Assembly (NCBI GenBank): GCA_036825615.1
Contig: DAISXY010000005.1
Span: 124,001-188,000 of the forward strand
DNA length: 64,000 nt
Direction: 5' to 3'
From: JAICXG01 sp036825615
GTDB taxonomy: Bacteria > Verrucomicrobiota > Verrucomicrobiia > Chthoniobacterales > UBA10450
The notes under the pieces are model-generated. The model was not told where the DNA came from. It did no database searches and saw only the letters and a program-made list of their open reading frames with translations. Position numbers and translations under genes: made by a program. The first letter of the stretch is position 1. The number at the start of each line of letters is the position of its first letter. Shown here in pieces: positions 24,926 through 33,086 of this stretch.

Positions 24926-26487
24926 CAAAATTCCAGCGGTCGGTTTTCGAGCGCGCGGAGGGCGACCTGGCGGTCATCGAACGGGATTGTGTGGTCGGCG
25001 AACTCCTGGTAATTCTCGTGCCCTTTGCCGGCGATAAGAATGATGTCGCGCGGCTGGGCGAGGGCGATCGCGCGCGTGATCGCTTCGGTGCGATCGGGAA
25101 TGGCTTCGTAATTGGTCGAGCGGAAACCTTTCTTCACATCAGCAATGATGGCGAGCGGATCTTCTTTCCGTGGATTATCGGAGGTGACGATGCTGAAGTC
25201 GGCAAATTGATCGGCGACCCGGCCCATGAGCGGACGTTTCTGTTTGTCGCGATCACCGCCCGCACCGAAAACGACGATGAGCCGGCGCGGCTCCAGCTCG
25301 CGCAAGGTTTTGAGGACATTGAGGAGGGCATCATTGGTGTGCGCGTAATCGACGAAGATCTGGAACTGTCTCTTCGCCGGAATGGCCTCGAGCCGGCCGG
25401 GAACCTGGGGAGCTTTGGCGAGCGAGAGGATGGCCTCGCGCAAGCCGACGCCTAACGAGTTGGCGGCGGCGAGCGCGGCCATCGCATTCGAGACATTGAA
25501 ACGCCCGATGAGCGGAACGCGCACGAGATAGATCTTGCCGCGCGCATCGAGCTGAAAGGAAGTGCCGGTGAATTCGGCGCGATAATTGGAAGCGCGAAAA
25601 TCTGCCCGCGGGCTGTGGCCGTAGGTCACGACCCGGACGTCATCCCGAGCGGAGTCGAGGGATCCCGCGGCGCTGCCTTTAAGGTTGTTCACGGGGGTCA
25701 CTCGACTGCGCTCGGGATGACCGGACTGCGAGAGACGGTGGACGAGTTGCTCTCCATGCGGATCATCGAGGTTGATCACCGCGGTCGCGTTCTTCTTCTG
25801 CACCTGTTCCTTTAGCCCGGTAAAGAGACGCGCCTTGGCCTCGAAGTAATCACTCATCGTGCCATGAAAATCGAGGTGGTCCTGGGTGAGATTGGTGAAA
25901 ACCGCCACATCCCACTCGAGGCCGCGCACCCGGTCCTGCGCGAGCGCGTGCGAGGAGACTTCCATGACCGCGGCCTTGCACCCGGCGTTCAGCATTTGCG
26001 AGAGCATCTCCTGGAGGTCGAGCGACTCCGGGGTGGTGCGGGTGGCGGGCAAAATGCGCCCGGCGATCTCGTAGCGCACGGTGCCAATCAGGCCGCTCGG
26101 CATCGCGGCGCTTTCGAGGATGTGTTTGATGAGGAAGGTCGTGGTGGTCTTGCCGTTTGTGCCCGTGACTCCGGCCATTTTTAGCCGCAGCGCCGGTTTT
26201 TTGAAAAAGGTGAACGCGAGGTCGGCCAGCGCTGCTCGACTGTCTGGCACCACGAGCGCGGTCGCGCGGGTATGCGACTCCGGGCGTTCCACCACGATCG
26301 CCGCCGCGCCTCTCTCGATCGCCTGGTCGGTGAATTGATGGCCATCAACGTGCGCGCCGCGCATCGCGACATAGAGGCCGTTCTTCTGCACCCGGCGCGA
26401 GTCGTAGAAGATGCCGTCGATCTCCCGGTCGAGTGAACCGAGGATTTCCCGGACTGGAATTGATTCCGCGAGAAGTTTGAGCTGCAT
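24925..26487 (-). CDS. murE: UDP-MurNAc-L-Ala-D-Glu--meso-DAP ligase with an in-frame repeat insertion
   Basis: 520 residues from the ATG at 26487 (MQLKLLAESIP); the frame to 26529 overlaps ftsI. It adds meso-diaminopimelate, as shown by DNPRKEDP, the DAP-selective motif. Other motifs: ATP loop GVTGTNGKTTTT, TNLTQDHLDFHGTM, and VDYAHTNDALLN. Between the central-domain end HGEQLVHRLSQ and VRVVTYGHS lies a foreign-looking stretch (SGHPERSR to LDSARDD, about 28 residues). It is exactly a palindromic repeat element read in frame (25639-25721). Such a stretch is absent from ordinary MurE. The rest looks intact, so the enzyme is presumably active. Confidence 0.94.
   Translation of the reverse strand: MQLKLLAESIPVREILGSLDREIDGIFYDSRRVQKNGLYVAMRGAHVDGHQFTDQAIERGAAAIVVERPESHTRATALVVPDSRAALADLAFTFFKKPALRLKMAGVTGTNGKTTTTFLIKHILESAAMPSGLIGTVRYEIAGRILPATRTTPESLDLQEMLSQMLNAGCKAAVMEVSSHALAQDRVRGLEWDVAVFTNLTQDHLDFHGTMSDYFEAKARLFTGLKEQVQKKNATAVINLDDPHGEQLVHRLSQSGHPERSRVTPVNNLKGSAAGSLDSARDDVRVVTYGHSPRADFRASNYRAEFTGTSFQLDARGKIYLVRVPLIGRFNVSNAMAALAAANSLGVGLREAILSLAKAPQVPGRLEAIPAKRQFQIFVDYAHTNDALLNVLKTLRELEPRRLIVVFGAGGDRDKQKRPLMGRVADQFADFSIVTSDNPRKEDPLAIIADVKKGFRSTNYEAIPDRTEAITRAIALAQPRDIILIAGKGHENYQEFADHTIPFDDRQVALRALENRPLEF
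25639..25721. repeat. Palindromic element inside murE (copy A6)
   Basis: Arms GTCATCCCGAGCGGAGTCGAGGGATCCC and a partial complement CACTCGACTGCGCTCGGGATGAC, with only about 30 bases between. It is shorter than the intergenic copies, and the murE frame is kept through it. Confidence 0.8.
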
Positions 26488-26515
26488 GAGGCGTGGACAC
26501 GCGAGACGCGGGAAT

Positions 26516-28282
26516 CTAACGGCGAGCATTGGTCAAGGCGACTCGTCCAGCCGTGGTGGGCGTTCCAATTTCCTCATGCGGCTCAAGATCGAGATAATGC
26601 GCCGCCTGTTCGGCGACGCGGGAAAAGATCGGACCGGCGACGGTGCCGCCGTAATTCAGGTACGGTTCCCTGGTATGGGCATCGTCGAGCACAACGAGGC
26701 CGACAAAGGCGGGATTTTCCGAAGGCAGAAATCCGCTGAAGGAAACGATGTATTTGTTTTTTTCGTAGCCGCCGCCCGGCGCGGCTTTCTGCGCGGTGCC
26801 GGTCTTGCCGGAGATGACATAGCCGGGAACGGCCGCTTCCGCCGCCGTCCCGCGTTTGCTCACGACCCCGCGGAGAGCGAGCGCGACCTGCGCCGCGGCT
26901 TGTTTCGAGACCACCTGCCTAACGACGGTCGGCCGGGGCATGCTGATGACTTTGCCGTTTTCATCCGTGATCGATTTCACGATCCGCGGCTGCACGAGAT
27001 TACCGCCGTTCGCGATCGTCGCCATCGCGGTAATCATTTGCAGCGGCGTGACTCCGACCTCCTGACCCATCGGAATGCGGGTGATCGAGATTTTGCTCCA
27101 GGTGCGCGGGGGATGAATCACGCCGCGAATTTCGCCCGGCAATTCAATCCCGGTCCGTTCGCCGAAGCCGAAGCGGCGGATGTATTCGTAAAACTTCATC
27201 TCGCCGAGCATGCAGGCCATTTTCGCGGCGCCGATGTTGCTCGAGTGGACGAGGATGTCCTGCACACTCAGGTCGCCGTAACCTTTGTGGCCGTGATCGT
27301 GGAGCGGACGGCCGCCAATATTCCAGACGCCGTTCTCGCAAAAAATCATGGTGTTGAGCGTGACCTTGCGCTCGTTCAACGCCGCAGCGGCGGTGACGAT
27401 CTTGAAGACCGAGCCGGGCTCCATCATGTCGATGATGGCGCGGTTTTTCATCTGCTCCGGTTTTGCTTCGGAGCGAAGGTTGAGATCAAAATTCGGCCGG
27501 TTCGCGAGCGCGAGGATCTCGCCGGTCTGCGGCCGCATCAAAATGATGGTGGCTTTTTCCGGATGATATTCGCGCACGGCGGCATCGAGCTCGTTTTCGA
27601 CGATGCTCTGAAGATGGAGATCGACCGTGAGGTGGACCTGGTAACCGTCGCGCGGAGCGTGTTCCAAGCCACGGTAGAGGACGATCTCGCGACCTTGCGC
27701 ATCATGCTCGATATAGCGATAACCGTCCTCCCCCCGCAGATACTGATCCATCGAAGCCTCGATCCCTTGGATGCCGTGTTGATGGAAATCGGTGAAGCCG
27801 ACGACGTGACAAAGCATCGAGCCGTTGGGGTAAACCCGGACCGTCCCGCGTTCGCAGCGAATCCCGCGCAACTTCGCCGTCTTAAGCGCGCCTTCGAGGG
27901 CACGCGCGTCGGCTTCGGGAACTTCGCGCTTGAGCACAATGTAAGGCCGGCCGCTGGCGAGCTTCTCGGCGATTTCGTTAGGCGCGAGATGGAGGCGCTC
28001 GGCGAGAAGCGGAATGAGCGCGCCGCGATCGTTAACTAATGTGGCATCGGCGACGATGGTCGCGACCGGAACGTTCTGGGCGAGGATTTCATTTCCCGCG
28101 TCGTAGATCGCGCCGCGCTCCGCCGGGATGACGTTGCGACCGACGTTCTTCTCCGCCGCGAGCCTGGTGTAATAATCGTGCATCACCATCTGGAGATAGA
28201 TGAGGCGCCAGGAAAAGATGCTGAAAAGCAGGGCGAAAAAGAGGCAGACAAGCGCGCCACGGGTGCGGCCGGTCCACTTCAT
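26516..28282 (-). CDS. ftsI: Septal transpeptidase FtsI (PBP3-type)
   Basis: 588 residues. Class B penicillin-binding protein that crosslinks septal peptidoglycan with FtsW. One N-terminal membrane anchor (about 10-31), the pedestal domain beginning RNVIPAERGAIYDAG, and the transpeptidase domain with the active-site SVFK (Ser291), SSN (347-349) and KTG (493-495). No PASTA domain follows, unlike Spo-type or Gram-positive PBPs. Its start overlaps the ftsL stop by 4 bases, and its stop lies 28 bases before the murE start codon. Confidence 0.96.
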   Translation of the reverse strand: MKWTGRTRGALVCLFFALLFSIFSWRLIYLQMVMHDYYTRLAAEKNVGRNVIPAERGAIYDAGNEILAQNVPVATIVADATLVNDRGALIPLLAERLHLAPNEIAEKLASGRPYIVLKREVPEADARALEGALKTAKLRGIRCERGTVRVYPNGSMLCHVVGFTDFHQHGIQGIEASMDQYLRGEDGYRYIEHDAQGREIVLYRGLEHAPRDGYQVHLTVDLHLQSIVENELDAAVREYHPEKATIILMRPQTGEILALANRPNFDLNLRSEAKPEQMKNRAIIDMMEPGSVFKIVTAAAALNERKVTLNTMIFCENGVWNIGGRPLHDHGHKGYGDLSVQDILVHSSNIGAAKMACMLGEMKFYEYIRRFGFGERTGIELPGEIRGVIHPPRTWSKISITRIPMGQEVGVTPLQMITAMATIANGGNLVQPRIVKSITDENGKVISMPRPTVVRQVVSKQAAAQVALALRGVVSKRGTAAEAAVPGYVISGKTGTAQKAAPGGGYEKNKYIVSFSGFLPSENPAFVGLVVLDDAHTREPYLNYGGTVAGPIFSRVAEQAAHYLDLEPHEEIGTPTTAGRVALTNARR

Positions 28283-28650
28283 TTGGCGCCTCCGCGGTTG
28301 ACGACCGGCTGGATCTCATCTTCGCCCTGGACGCGCGCCGGTGGATTCAGCCTGACGATGCTCTGCTCCGTGATCGGGACCAGCTTGAGATAGCCTTCCT
28401 TCAGCCGGCGCTCGAGCGCCACACGAGAAGTGAGCGCGGCAATCTGGACCCGCGCGTCCTCGTTTTGCGTGTGGGTCGCAGCCAGCTCCTGCTCGAGGGC
28501 GTGGCGCTGCACCCCGAGCCGGTGCAATTGCACGGTGAGATAGACGTAGCTCAAGCCGGTGATGGCGCCGAAAACGCTGATTACGATCCAGCGGGCGAGG
28601 GCGGGCGCGTCAATTGGATTGAGATTGCGGCGATGCCGACGTGAGTTCAT
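28279..28650 (-). CDS. ftsL: Cell-division protein FtsL
   Basis: 123 residues from the ATG at 28650, which overlaps the rsmH stop as ATGA. That decides it against the longer frame to 28785. It shows a basic cytoplasmic start (NSRRHRRN), one membrane helix (about 20-40) and a coiled-coil periplasmic part (QRHALEQELAATHTQNEDARVQIAAL, with heptad Leu/Ala). This is the FtsL bitopic layout. FtsL pairs with FtsB-like proteins and FtsQ to activate FtsWI. Sequence conservation in the family is low; position between rsmH and ftsI is the strongest evidence. Confidence 0.88.
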   Translation of the reverse strand: MNSRRHRRNLNPIDAPALARWIVISVFGAITGLSYVYLTVQLHRLGVQRHALEQELAATHTQNEDARVQIAALTSRVALERRLKEGYLKLVPITEQSIVRLNPPARVQGEDEIQPVVNRGGAK

Positions 28651-29573
28651 CCGATCCTTTCTGCAACCCGCAACCGGGCGCTGCGCGAACGCGGGTTGGT
28701 GCGTTGCTCGACCGCCTCCGGCTCGACCGGCTTTGGCGTGATAACACGGAGGCAAAATTCGGGATTCGGCCGCGGCTCGGGCCATTCCGGCCGATCAAGA
28801 AATTCGCGGCTCCGAGCGCGGAAGAAATTTTTCACGATCCGGTCTTCGAGCGAATGAAAGGAAATGACGGCAATGCGGGCGCCCGACTCGAGCCGATTCG
28901 TCAGGGCGGGCAACGCGGTTTCGAGCGCGCCGAGTTCGTCGTTTACTTCCATCCGCAAGGCCTGAAAAATTTGCGTCGCGGGATGCCGGCGGCCGTGCCG
29001 GCCGACGATTTTCTCGATCACCTTGGCGAGCGCGAGCGTTTCGCGAAAGGGCGCTTCCTTGCGCAGCTTCACGATCTGGCTCGCAATCCGCCGCGCCGCC
29101 GGTTCTTCGCCGTACTCGCGGAAGACGCGGGTCAATTCCTCTTCGGAATAACCGTTCACGACCTCGGCTGCGGTCAACTCCTGGGCTCGGTCCATCCGCA
29201 TGTCGAGCGGCCCGTTACGCATGAGACTGAAGCCGCGCTCCGGAGTCTCGAGTTGACGCGACGAAACCCCGAGGTCGAGGAGCGCGCCGCCGATCTGCGC
29301 GATGCCAAGCTCGTCAAGCACGCGCCCTGCGTCGCGGAAGTTGGCGCGGCGCAGGGTGACGCGGTCGCCGAAATTCGTCAGGCGCACGCGGGCAAACTCA
29401 AGCGCATCGGGATCGCGATCGAGCGCGAGAACATCTGCCCCGGTTTGCAGAAGCGCCTCGGTGTGGCCGCCGCCGCCGCAGGTGCCGTCGAGAATCAGTG
29501 CGCCGGGGCGCGGGGCGAGCAGCTCGATCGTTTCGGTCACGAGCACCGGGCGGTGATAGCTATGATCTTCCAT
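28647..29573 (-). CDS. rsmH: 16S rRNA m4C1402 methyltransferase RsmH (MraW)
   Basis: 308 residues from the ATG at 29573, behind a GGAGG ribosome-binding site. An upstream ATG at 29648 would add 25 residues and cannot be excluded. It N4-methylates C1402 of 16S rRNA, the same nucleotide that RsmI (49438) 2'-O-methylates. Motifs: HRPVLVTETIELL, the SAM site LDGTCGGGGHTEALL, DLGVSSRQLE, FSLMRNGPLDMRMD, RIAVISFHSLEDRIVK and NPRSRSARLRVAER at the end. Second gene of the mra operon. Confidence 0.96.
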   Translation of the reverse strand: MEDHSYHRPVLVTETIELLAPRPGALILDGTCGGGGHTEALLQTGADVLALDRDPDALEFARVRLTNFGDRVTLRRANFRDAGRVLDELGIAQIGGALLDLGVSSRQLETPERGFSLMRNGPLDMRMDRAQELTAAEVVNGYSEEELTRVFREYGEEPAARRIASQIVKLRKEAPFRETLALAKVIEKIVGRHGRRHPATQIFQALRMEVNDELGALETALPALTNRLESGARIAVISFHSLEDRIVKNFFRARSREFLDRPEWPEPRPNPEFCLRVITPKPVEPEAVEQRTNPRSRSARLRVAERIG

Positions 29574-29664
29574 CTCCTGCGCCTCCTCTTCGAGAACGAG
29601 CGCGCCGGTGGCGAACCGGACCGGCCGTTCAAACAGCAACGCATTCATGAGCAGCTTCGTTCCT

Positions 29665-30123
29665 TTACAATCCGACCATGTTGGCGATCGCCTGGTAAGT
29701 GGGATGCTCGTCAGCGTGCGCGCGCTGCCGGCGAGCCAGGTTCCAGATTTCAAAACGCCCGCGGCCGCCGACGAGCGCGACCTCGCGCTTCAATTCGAGC
29801 TCTCGGCAAAAATCATCCGGCAAAAGCAAACGGCCTTGTTTGTCGAAGGAGCCATGCTGGGCCTGGGCGTGGAGCCGGCGGAGGAAAATCCGCACGTCGC
29901 TTTTCGCCAGTCCGGGCAGGCTTTCGGCGACGGCGCCGATTTTTTCGAATTCGTCAGGCGGCATTACGAGGAGGAACTGGCCGTTGGGTTCGGGGACCAT
30001 GATGAGATCTTCGCCGGCGTTGTTACGTCGCCAGCGCGAAGGGATGGTGACGCGGTTTTTGTCGTCGATCTGGTGACGAAATTCGCCGGCGTAGAAAACA
30101 GAATTTGTCGAGACCGAAGGCAT
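29665..30123 (-). CDS. mraZ: Transcriptional regulator MraZ
   Basis: 152 residues from the ATG at 30123. The longer frame to 30174 would run through the promoter and the MraZ boxes, so it is rejected. Two tandem SpoVT/AbrB-like swapped-hairpin domains are seen: FRHQIDDKNRVTIPSRWR (first) and GSFDKQGRLLLPDDFC (second), each with the DxxGR/DKxNR core of the family. MraZ binds tandem TGG repeats upstream of its own operon and represses dcw genes. First gene of the 20-kb cell-wall/division operon. The ribosome-binding site is weak. Confidence 0.94.
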   Translation of the reverse strand: MPSVSTNSVFYAGEFRHQIDDKNRVTIPSRWRRNNAGEDLIMVPEPNGQFLLVMPPDEFEKIGAVAESLPGLAKSDVRIFLRRLHAQAQHGSFDKQGRLLLPDDFCRELELKREVALVGGRGRFEIWNLARRQRAHADEHPTYQAIANMVGL

Positions 30124-30140
30124 TGCGCAGGAGAAATGGG

Positions 30141-30175
30141 CCACATCAATCCATTTCGCCCCACTTTTAACCACT
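30141..30175 (-). promoter_or_regulatory. Four MraZ-type boxes at exact 10-bp spacing
   Basis: On the minus strand AGTGG, AGTGG, AATGG and TGTGG lie at 30175, 30165, 30155 and 30145, each followed by a 5-base spacer. Known MraZ targets are tandem TGGG- or GTGG-type repeats with a 10-bp period upstream of mraZ, so period, count and place all fit. The boxes overlap the proposed -10 and the start of the transcript, as suits autorepression. Confidence 0.75.
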
Positions 30176-30193
30176 CGATTTTTTCCTGGTCAA
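30165..30193 (-). promoter_or_regulatory. Candidate promoter of the mra/dcw operon
   Basis: On the minus strand TTGACC (30193-30188) is followed by 17 bases and TTAAAA (30170-30165), giving a 5-of-6 match to the sigma70 -35 but only a weak -10. The predicted start lies about 35 bases upstream of the mraZ ATG. Confidence 0.45.
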
Positions 30194-30251
30194 TCAAATA
30201 ATGCAGGTTTGCGCACTTTTCTTTCACCCGATAAAATCCTCGCCCGCGCCC

Positions 30252-30725
30252 ATGTCTCGCCCCGCTGCTCTTCTTGCCGGCCTCTGCGGGCTGGCCTCGC
30301 TCGCGCTTCCCGCCACCGCACAATCGGGCGATGAAACGCTTCACCTCACCGTCGCGGTCAACCCCGACGGTTCGAAAACGATCTACCAAACGGATCGGGC
30401 AAAGCGGGAAACGGTGGCGACGAACCTCGGCGCGGATGGGAAGACGCGAGGGAAAACAACTTACAAACTCGACGGCGCCGGACGTTACGAGAGCGGCGAG
30501 ATCTTTGGCGCAGACGGCAAGCTGCGAATGAAGACGAAATATGAATATGACGTTGCGGGGCGATTGCTGAGTGAAACTCAATTCTCCACCGGTGGCGAAG
30601 TGCGTGACAAGCTCATCTACAGCTACGACGCCGCGGGCCATCAGAGCGGGTATGCGGTTTACGACGCTGCAGGCCGATTGTTAGGCCGAGCCACGCCGAA
30701 GCCCTCGCCGCGACCATCGCGGTAG
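30252..30725 (+). CDS. Secreted protein with YD/RHS-like repeats
   Basis: 157 residues from the ATG at 30252, which starts a clean signal peptide (RPAALLAGLCGLASLALPATAQS). The mature part is made of short strand-turn repeats such as YKLDGAGRYESGEIFGADGKL and YEYDVAGRLLSETQF, the YD-repeat pattern of RHS-like proteins, here only about four units. It is divergent from mraZ across a 128-base shared upstream region, so the MraZ boxes could also affect it. Function unknown; too short for a toxin-encapsulating RHS shell. Confidence 0.7.
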   Translation: MSRPAALLAGLCGLASLALPATAQSGDETLHLTVAVNPDGSKTIYQTDRAKRETVATNLGADGKTRGKTTYKLDGAGRYESGEIFGADGKLRMKTKYEYDVAGRLLSETQFSTGGEVRDKLIYSYDAAGHQSGYAVYDAAGRLLGRATPKPSPRPSR

Positions 30726-30734
30726 AAAGCTCCC

Positions 30735-30861
30735 GTCATCCTGAGCGAAGCGCAGCGGAGTCGAAGGATCCCGTGGAGCGACCTTGAACCAAGGAAGCCG
30801 ATTTGGCAGGTGCTGCTTTCCCGGCAGCTCCACGGGATCCCTCGACTTCGCTCGGGATGAC
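30735..30861. repeat. Palindromic element after the YD-repeat gene (copy A7)
   Basis: Arms CGTCATCCTGAGCGAAGCGCAGC...GGATCCCGTGGAG and CTCCACGGGATCCCTCGACTTCGCTCGGGATGACG. The arm complementarity is longer here, about 45 bases, and it contains the best-matched ends. The loop region carries AAGCCGATTTGG. It is the only copy in this window outside the dcw operon. Confidence 0.75.
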
Positions 30862-30959
30862 GACTCGCAAAGGGCCTATGCTCGTTAGGCCAAGCCTGCT
30901 CTTGGGATCGCCGCCTCCTCACTTGCCAGCAGGGGCAAAGGGGGTTATGACGTGTCCGC

Positions 30960-31634
30960 ATGATCGACTACATCCAGAAGGGTGGTCTGCTCATGTGGCC
31001 AATTTTGGCCTGCAGTATCATCGCGATCGGAGTTTTCGCCGAGCGGCTTTTCTATTTTCACCGCGCCACGATCCATGTCGGCGAATTTCTCCAGGGCCTT
31101 TCCAATCTCGTGCAGCGGCGCAATTTCGCCGAAGCGCTGCACGAGTGCGCCGGCACTCCCGGGCCGGTGGCGCGGGTGATTCACGCCGCAATTATCCGGC
31201 ATGACGCCCCGCGCGCGGAGCTGCGCGACATCGTGCAGGAAGCGGGACAACTCGAGGTCCCAAAGCTGGAACGCTTTCTCGGCGTGCTCGCCACCCTCGC
31301 CTATCTCGCACCGCTGATTGGATTGTTAGGCACAGTTACCGGGATGATTGATGCCTTTGGCGTTGTCTCCTCCAACGGCGGCTATGCCACGGTGGCGGAG
31401 TTATCGACCGGTGTTTACAAGAGTCTGCTCACAACCGCCGCCGGCCTCGTGGTCGCAACTCCGACCTTTGTCGGTTACAGCTATCTCTCCTCGCGGGTCA
31501 ATGCCCTCATGCATGACATGGAACGGGCCGGAATTGAAGCTGTGCATATGCTGACTGACCACGAACCTTCCGCCGCCATCATCAGCTTCCAGCAAGCCGC
31601 CGGCAAGACTGGCGAGCGACGCGCTGAACGTTAG
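30960..31634 (+). CDS. exbB: ExbB/TolQ-type proton channel subunit
   Basis: 224 residues. Motor subunit of a TonB-type energy system that uses the proton gradient to power outer-membrane transport. Three membrane helices: about 10-30, the ETVLATLAYLAPLIGLLGTVTG-type region (near 104-128) and TTAAGLVVATPTFVGY (near 158-175), the last two being the MotA_ExbB signature. It opens a tight plus-strand run, exbB-exbD-tonB-zinc ribbon, whose last three overlap. Its TAG stop (31632-31634) is part of a CGTTAGGC word. A second in-frame ATG at 30993 is possible. Confidence 0.92.
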   Translation: MIDYIQKGGLLMWPILACSIIAIGVFAERLFYFHRATIHVGEFLQGLSNLVQRRNFAEALHECAGTPGPVARVIHAAIIRHDAPRAELRDIVQEAGQLEVPKLERFLGVLATLAYLAPLIGLLGTVTGMIDAFGVVSSNGGYATVAELSTGVYKSLLTTAAGLVVATPTFVGYSYLSSRVNALMHDMERAGIEAVHMLTDHEPSAAIISFQQAAGKTGERRAER

Positions 31635-31664
31635 GCTGCGGCGCGCTCGTTCATCTGACGAGTG

Positions 31665-32069
31665 ATGAAACTTTCCCGAACCACCAGCATCAGCTTTGGC
31701 TGGCTCTACATTTTTCCCCTCGTCGATGTCCTATTTCTGCTGATCTTCTTCTTTCTTCTCAGCTCAAATTTTGTTCTCCAGCCCGGGATCGCGGTGACGG
31801 TCCCCTTCTCGCGCTTTACCCTTCCGCCGCAGCCGAACCAGGAAATTGTCAGCATCACGGGCGGTCCGAACCCGACGATTTATTTGCGCGATCAAAAGGT
31901 AACGCTCGACCAGCTCGGTCCTGCACTCGAAATGACGAAGCGCGAAGGCCGCTCAATCGTCATCAAGGCCGACCGTACAGTTTCCTATGACCTTGTCATG
32001 GCAGTAACCAACGCGGCGCTGGAACACGGGATCAGCTCGGTCGCACTCGCCACCAGTTCGCAAAAGTGA
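31665..32069 (+). CDS. exbD: ExbD/TolR-type transport protein
   Basis: 134 residues from the ATG at 31665 (a GTG sits one codon before). It has one membrane helix near the N-terminus (FPLVDVLFLLIFFFLLSS, about 17-35) with the essential proton-path Asp in PLVDV, then a periplasmic domain ending in GISSVALAT. Partner of ExbB. Its stop overlaps the GTG start of the tonB-like gene as GTGA. Confidence 0.9.
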   Translation: MKLSRTTSISFGWLYIFPLVDVLFLLIFFFLLSSNFVLQPGIAVTVPFSRFTLPPQPNQEIVSITGGPNPTIYLRDQKVTLDQLGPALEMTKREGRSIVIKADRTVSYDLVMAVTNAALEHGISSVALATSSQK

Positions 32070-32848
32070 CCGCGCAGAGTTACGCGCAACCGCACGGCAA
32101 TCTGCTTTTTCACTGGGAACCGCCGCGCCCTCGCCGGCTTGCGATCTTGGGATTTCTGGCCGCGTCGGCTGCGCTGCACGCCCTCTGCTTCTATGTTTTT
32201 CAAGTGGTTTATCCGCCGACAATCTCGCTCCTCCCGCCGCCGGCCCGCGTCAGCTTGATCGCCCCGGTCTCACCCGAGGCGCGCAGTTATCTCAACTGGC
32301 TGGAAGCGGAGGACCCGGCGCTTGCATCGCAAACGCAGCGGCCGGCGGACGCCCGCGCTTTTCAAATCCCGAAACTGCCGCATGTGCCTTCCTACCTGGC
32401 TGTGCCGCCGCGGTTGAAAGAGCCGCCGCCGGAGCAGAACCTTCCCGCGACAGCGTCGGCGATGCCGCCGGGCCCGGTAACGATTCGCACCGCGCAAGCG
32501 ACCGCGCCCACACAGCTCGCTCCGACGACACTGGTTTTTTCCGAGCGATTTCGCGAACTGCCGGTGACGCATCCGGAGCTGAAATTCCAAGCCTCCTCGC
32601 GCGAGACGCCGCAGAGCGCGCGTTTTCGCATCGCGGTCGATTCGTCAGGGATTGTTCGTTATGAACTGCTCGATCAATCGTCCGGTGATCCCGCGCTCGA
32701 CGAACAGGCGCGACAGTATCTCGCTCTCTGCCGTTTCGAGGCCGACCCTCGCCTGAGGAACAATCCCGTCCTGACCTGGGGAATGGCGGCGTTCGAATTC
32801 GGCACTGACCTGCAACTGCCGCCCAGCTCGGCGGAGCCCACACCGTGA
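32066..32848 (+). CDS. TonB-like energy transducer
   Basis: 260 residues from a GTG at 32066. The layout is TonB-like: a short cytoplasmic part, one membrane helix (about 24-48), a Pro-rich periplasmic spacer (about 75-150), and a C-terminal domain with FRIAVDSSGIVRYELLDQSSGDPALDEQARQYL, the pattern of TonB C-terminal folds. It would carry energy from ExbBD to outer-membrane receptors; no receptor lies in this window. Start and stop overlap its neighbours as GTGA, so translation is coupled. Confidence 0.75.
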   Translation: MTAQSYAQPHGNLLFHWEPPRPRRLAILGFLAASAALHALCFYVFQVVYPPTISLLPPPARVSLIAPVSPEARSYLNWLEAEDPALASQTQRPADARAFQIPKLPHVPSYLAVPPRLKEPPPEQNLPATASAMPPGPVTIRTAQATAPTQLAPTTLVFSERFRELPVTHPELKFQASSRETPQSARFRIAVDSSGIVRYELLDQSSGDPALDEQARQYLALCRFEADPRLRNNPVLTWGMAAFEFGTDLQLPPSSAEPTP

Positions 32849-33084
32849 TCCGGGTCAGCCTTGCGGCGCTGGTTACGATTTACCTGCTGCTTTTTCTTGC
32901 GGCGGTTTTTCTCCTCTGGATATTTGGGGAGTGGAATCGTCGGCGCCGCGAGCAGCGGGCGTTGCGCTACCGGCTTCGGTGTGTGATTTGCGGGTTCGAA
33001 TTTGAGGATCGAACCACGACGCTTCTACCGCGCTGTCCGCGCTGCGGCAGCCTGAACGAACGATTTAAACTGGACCGAATTTAA
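32845..33084 (+). CDS. Small membrane-anchored zinc-ribbon protein
   Basis: 79 residues from a GTG that overlaps the tonB-like stop (GTGA). An N-terminal membrane helix (about 7-27) is followed by a basic stretch (NRRRREQRALRYR) and a zinc ribbon, CVIC (46-49) and CPRC (67-70). The ribbon faces the cytoplasm by the positive-inside rule. The fold resembles rubredoxin-like or RPB9-type ribbons. Role unknown; operon position suggests a helper of the ExbBD-TonB unit or of the following GuaB3-like enzyme. Confidence 0.75.
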   Translation: MIRVSLAALVTIYLLLFLAAVFLLWIFGEWNRRRREQRALRYRLRCVICGFEFEDRTTTLLPRCPRCGSLNERFKLDRI

Positions 33085-33086
33085 TC

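Noticed and set aside
26411..28039. Plus-strand open frame of 542 codons opposite ftsI/murE
   Set aside because: It is the antisense shadow of ftsI in GC-rich DNA; the translation is rich in Arg, Asp, His and Gly without domain order, and the minus-strand gene has all PBP motifs.
28641..30002. Plus-strand open frame of 453 codons opposite rsmH/mraZ
   Set aside because: Antisense shadow of two clearly recognised genes; composition is Arg/Ala/Gly-rich and no motif is visible.
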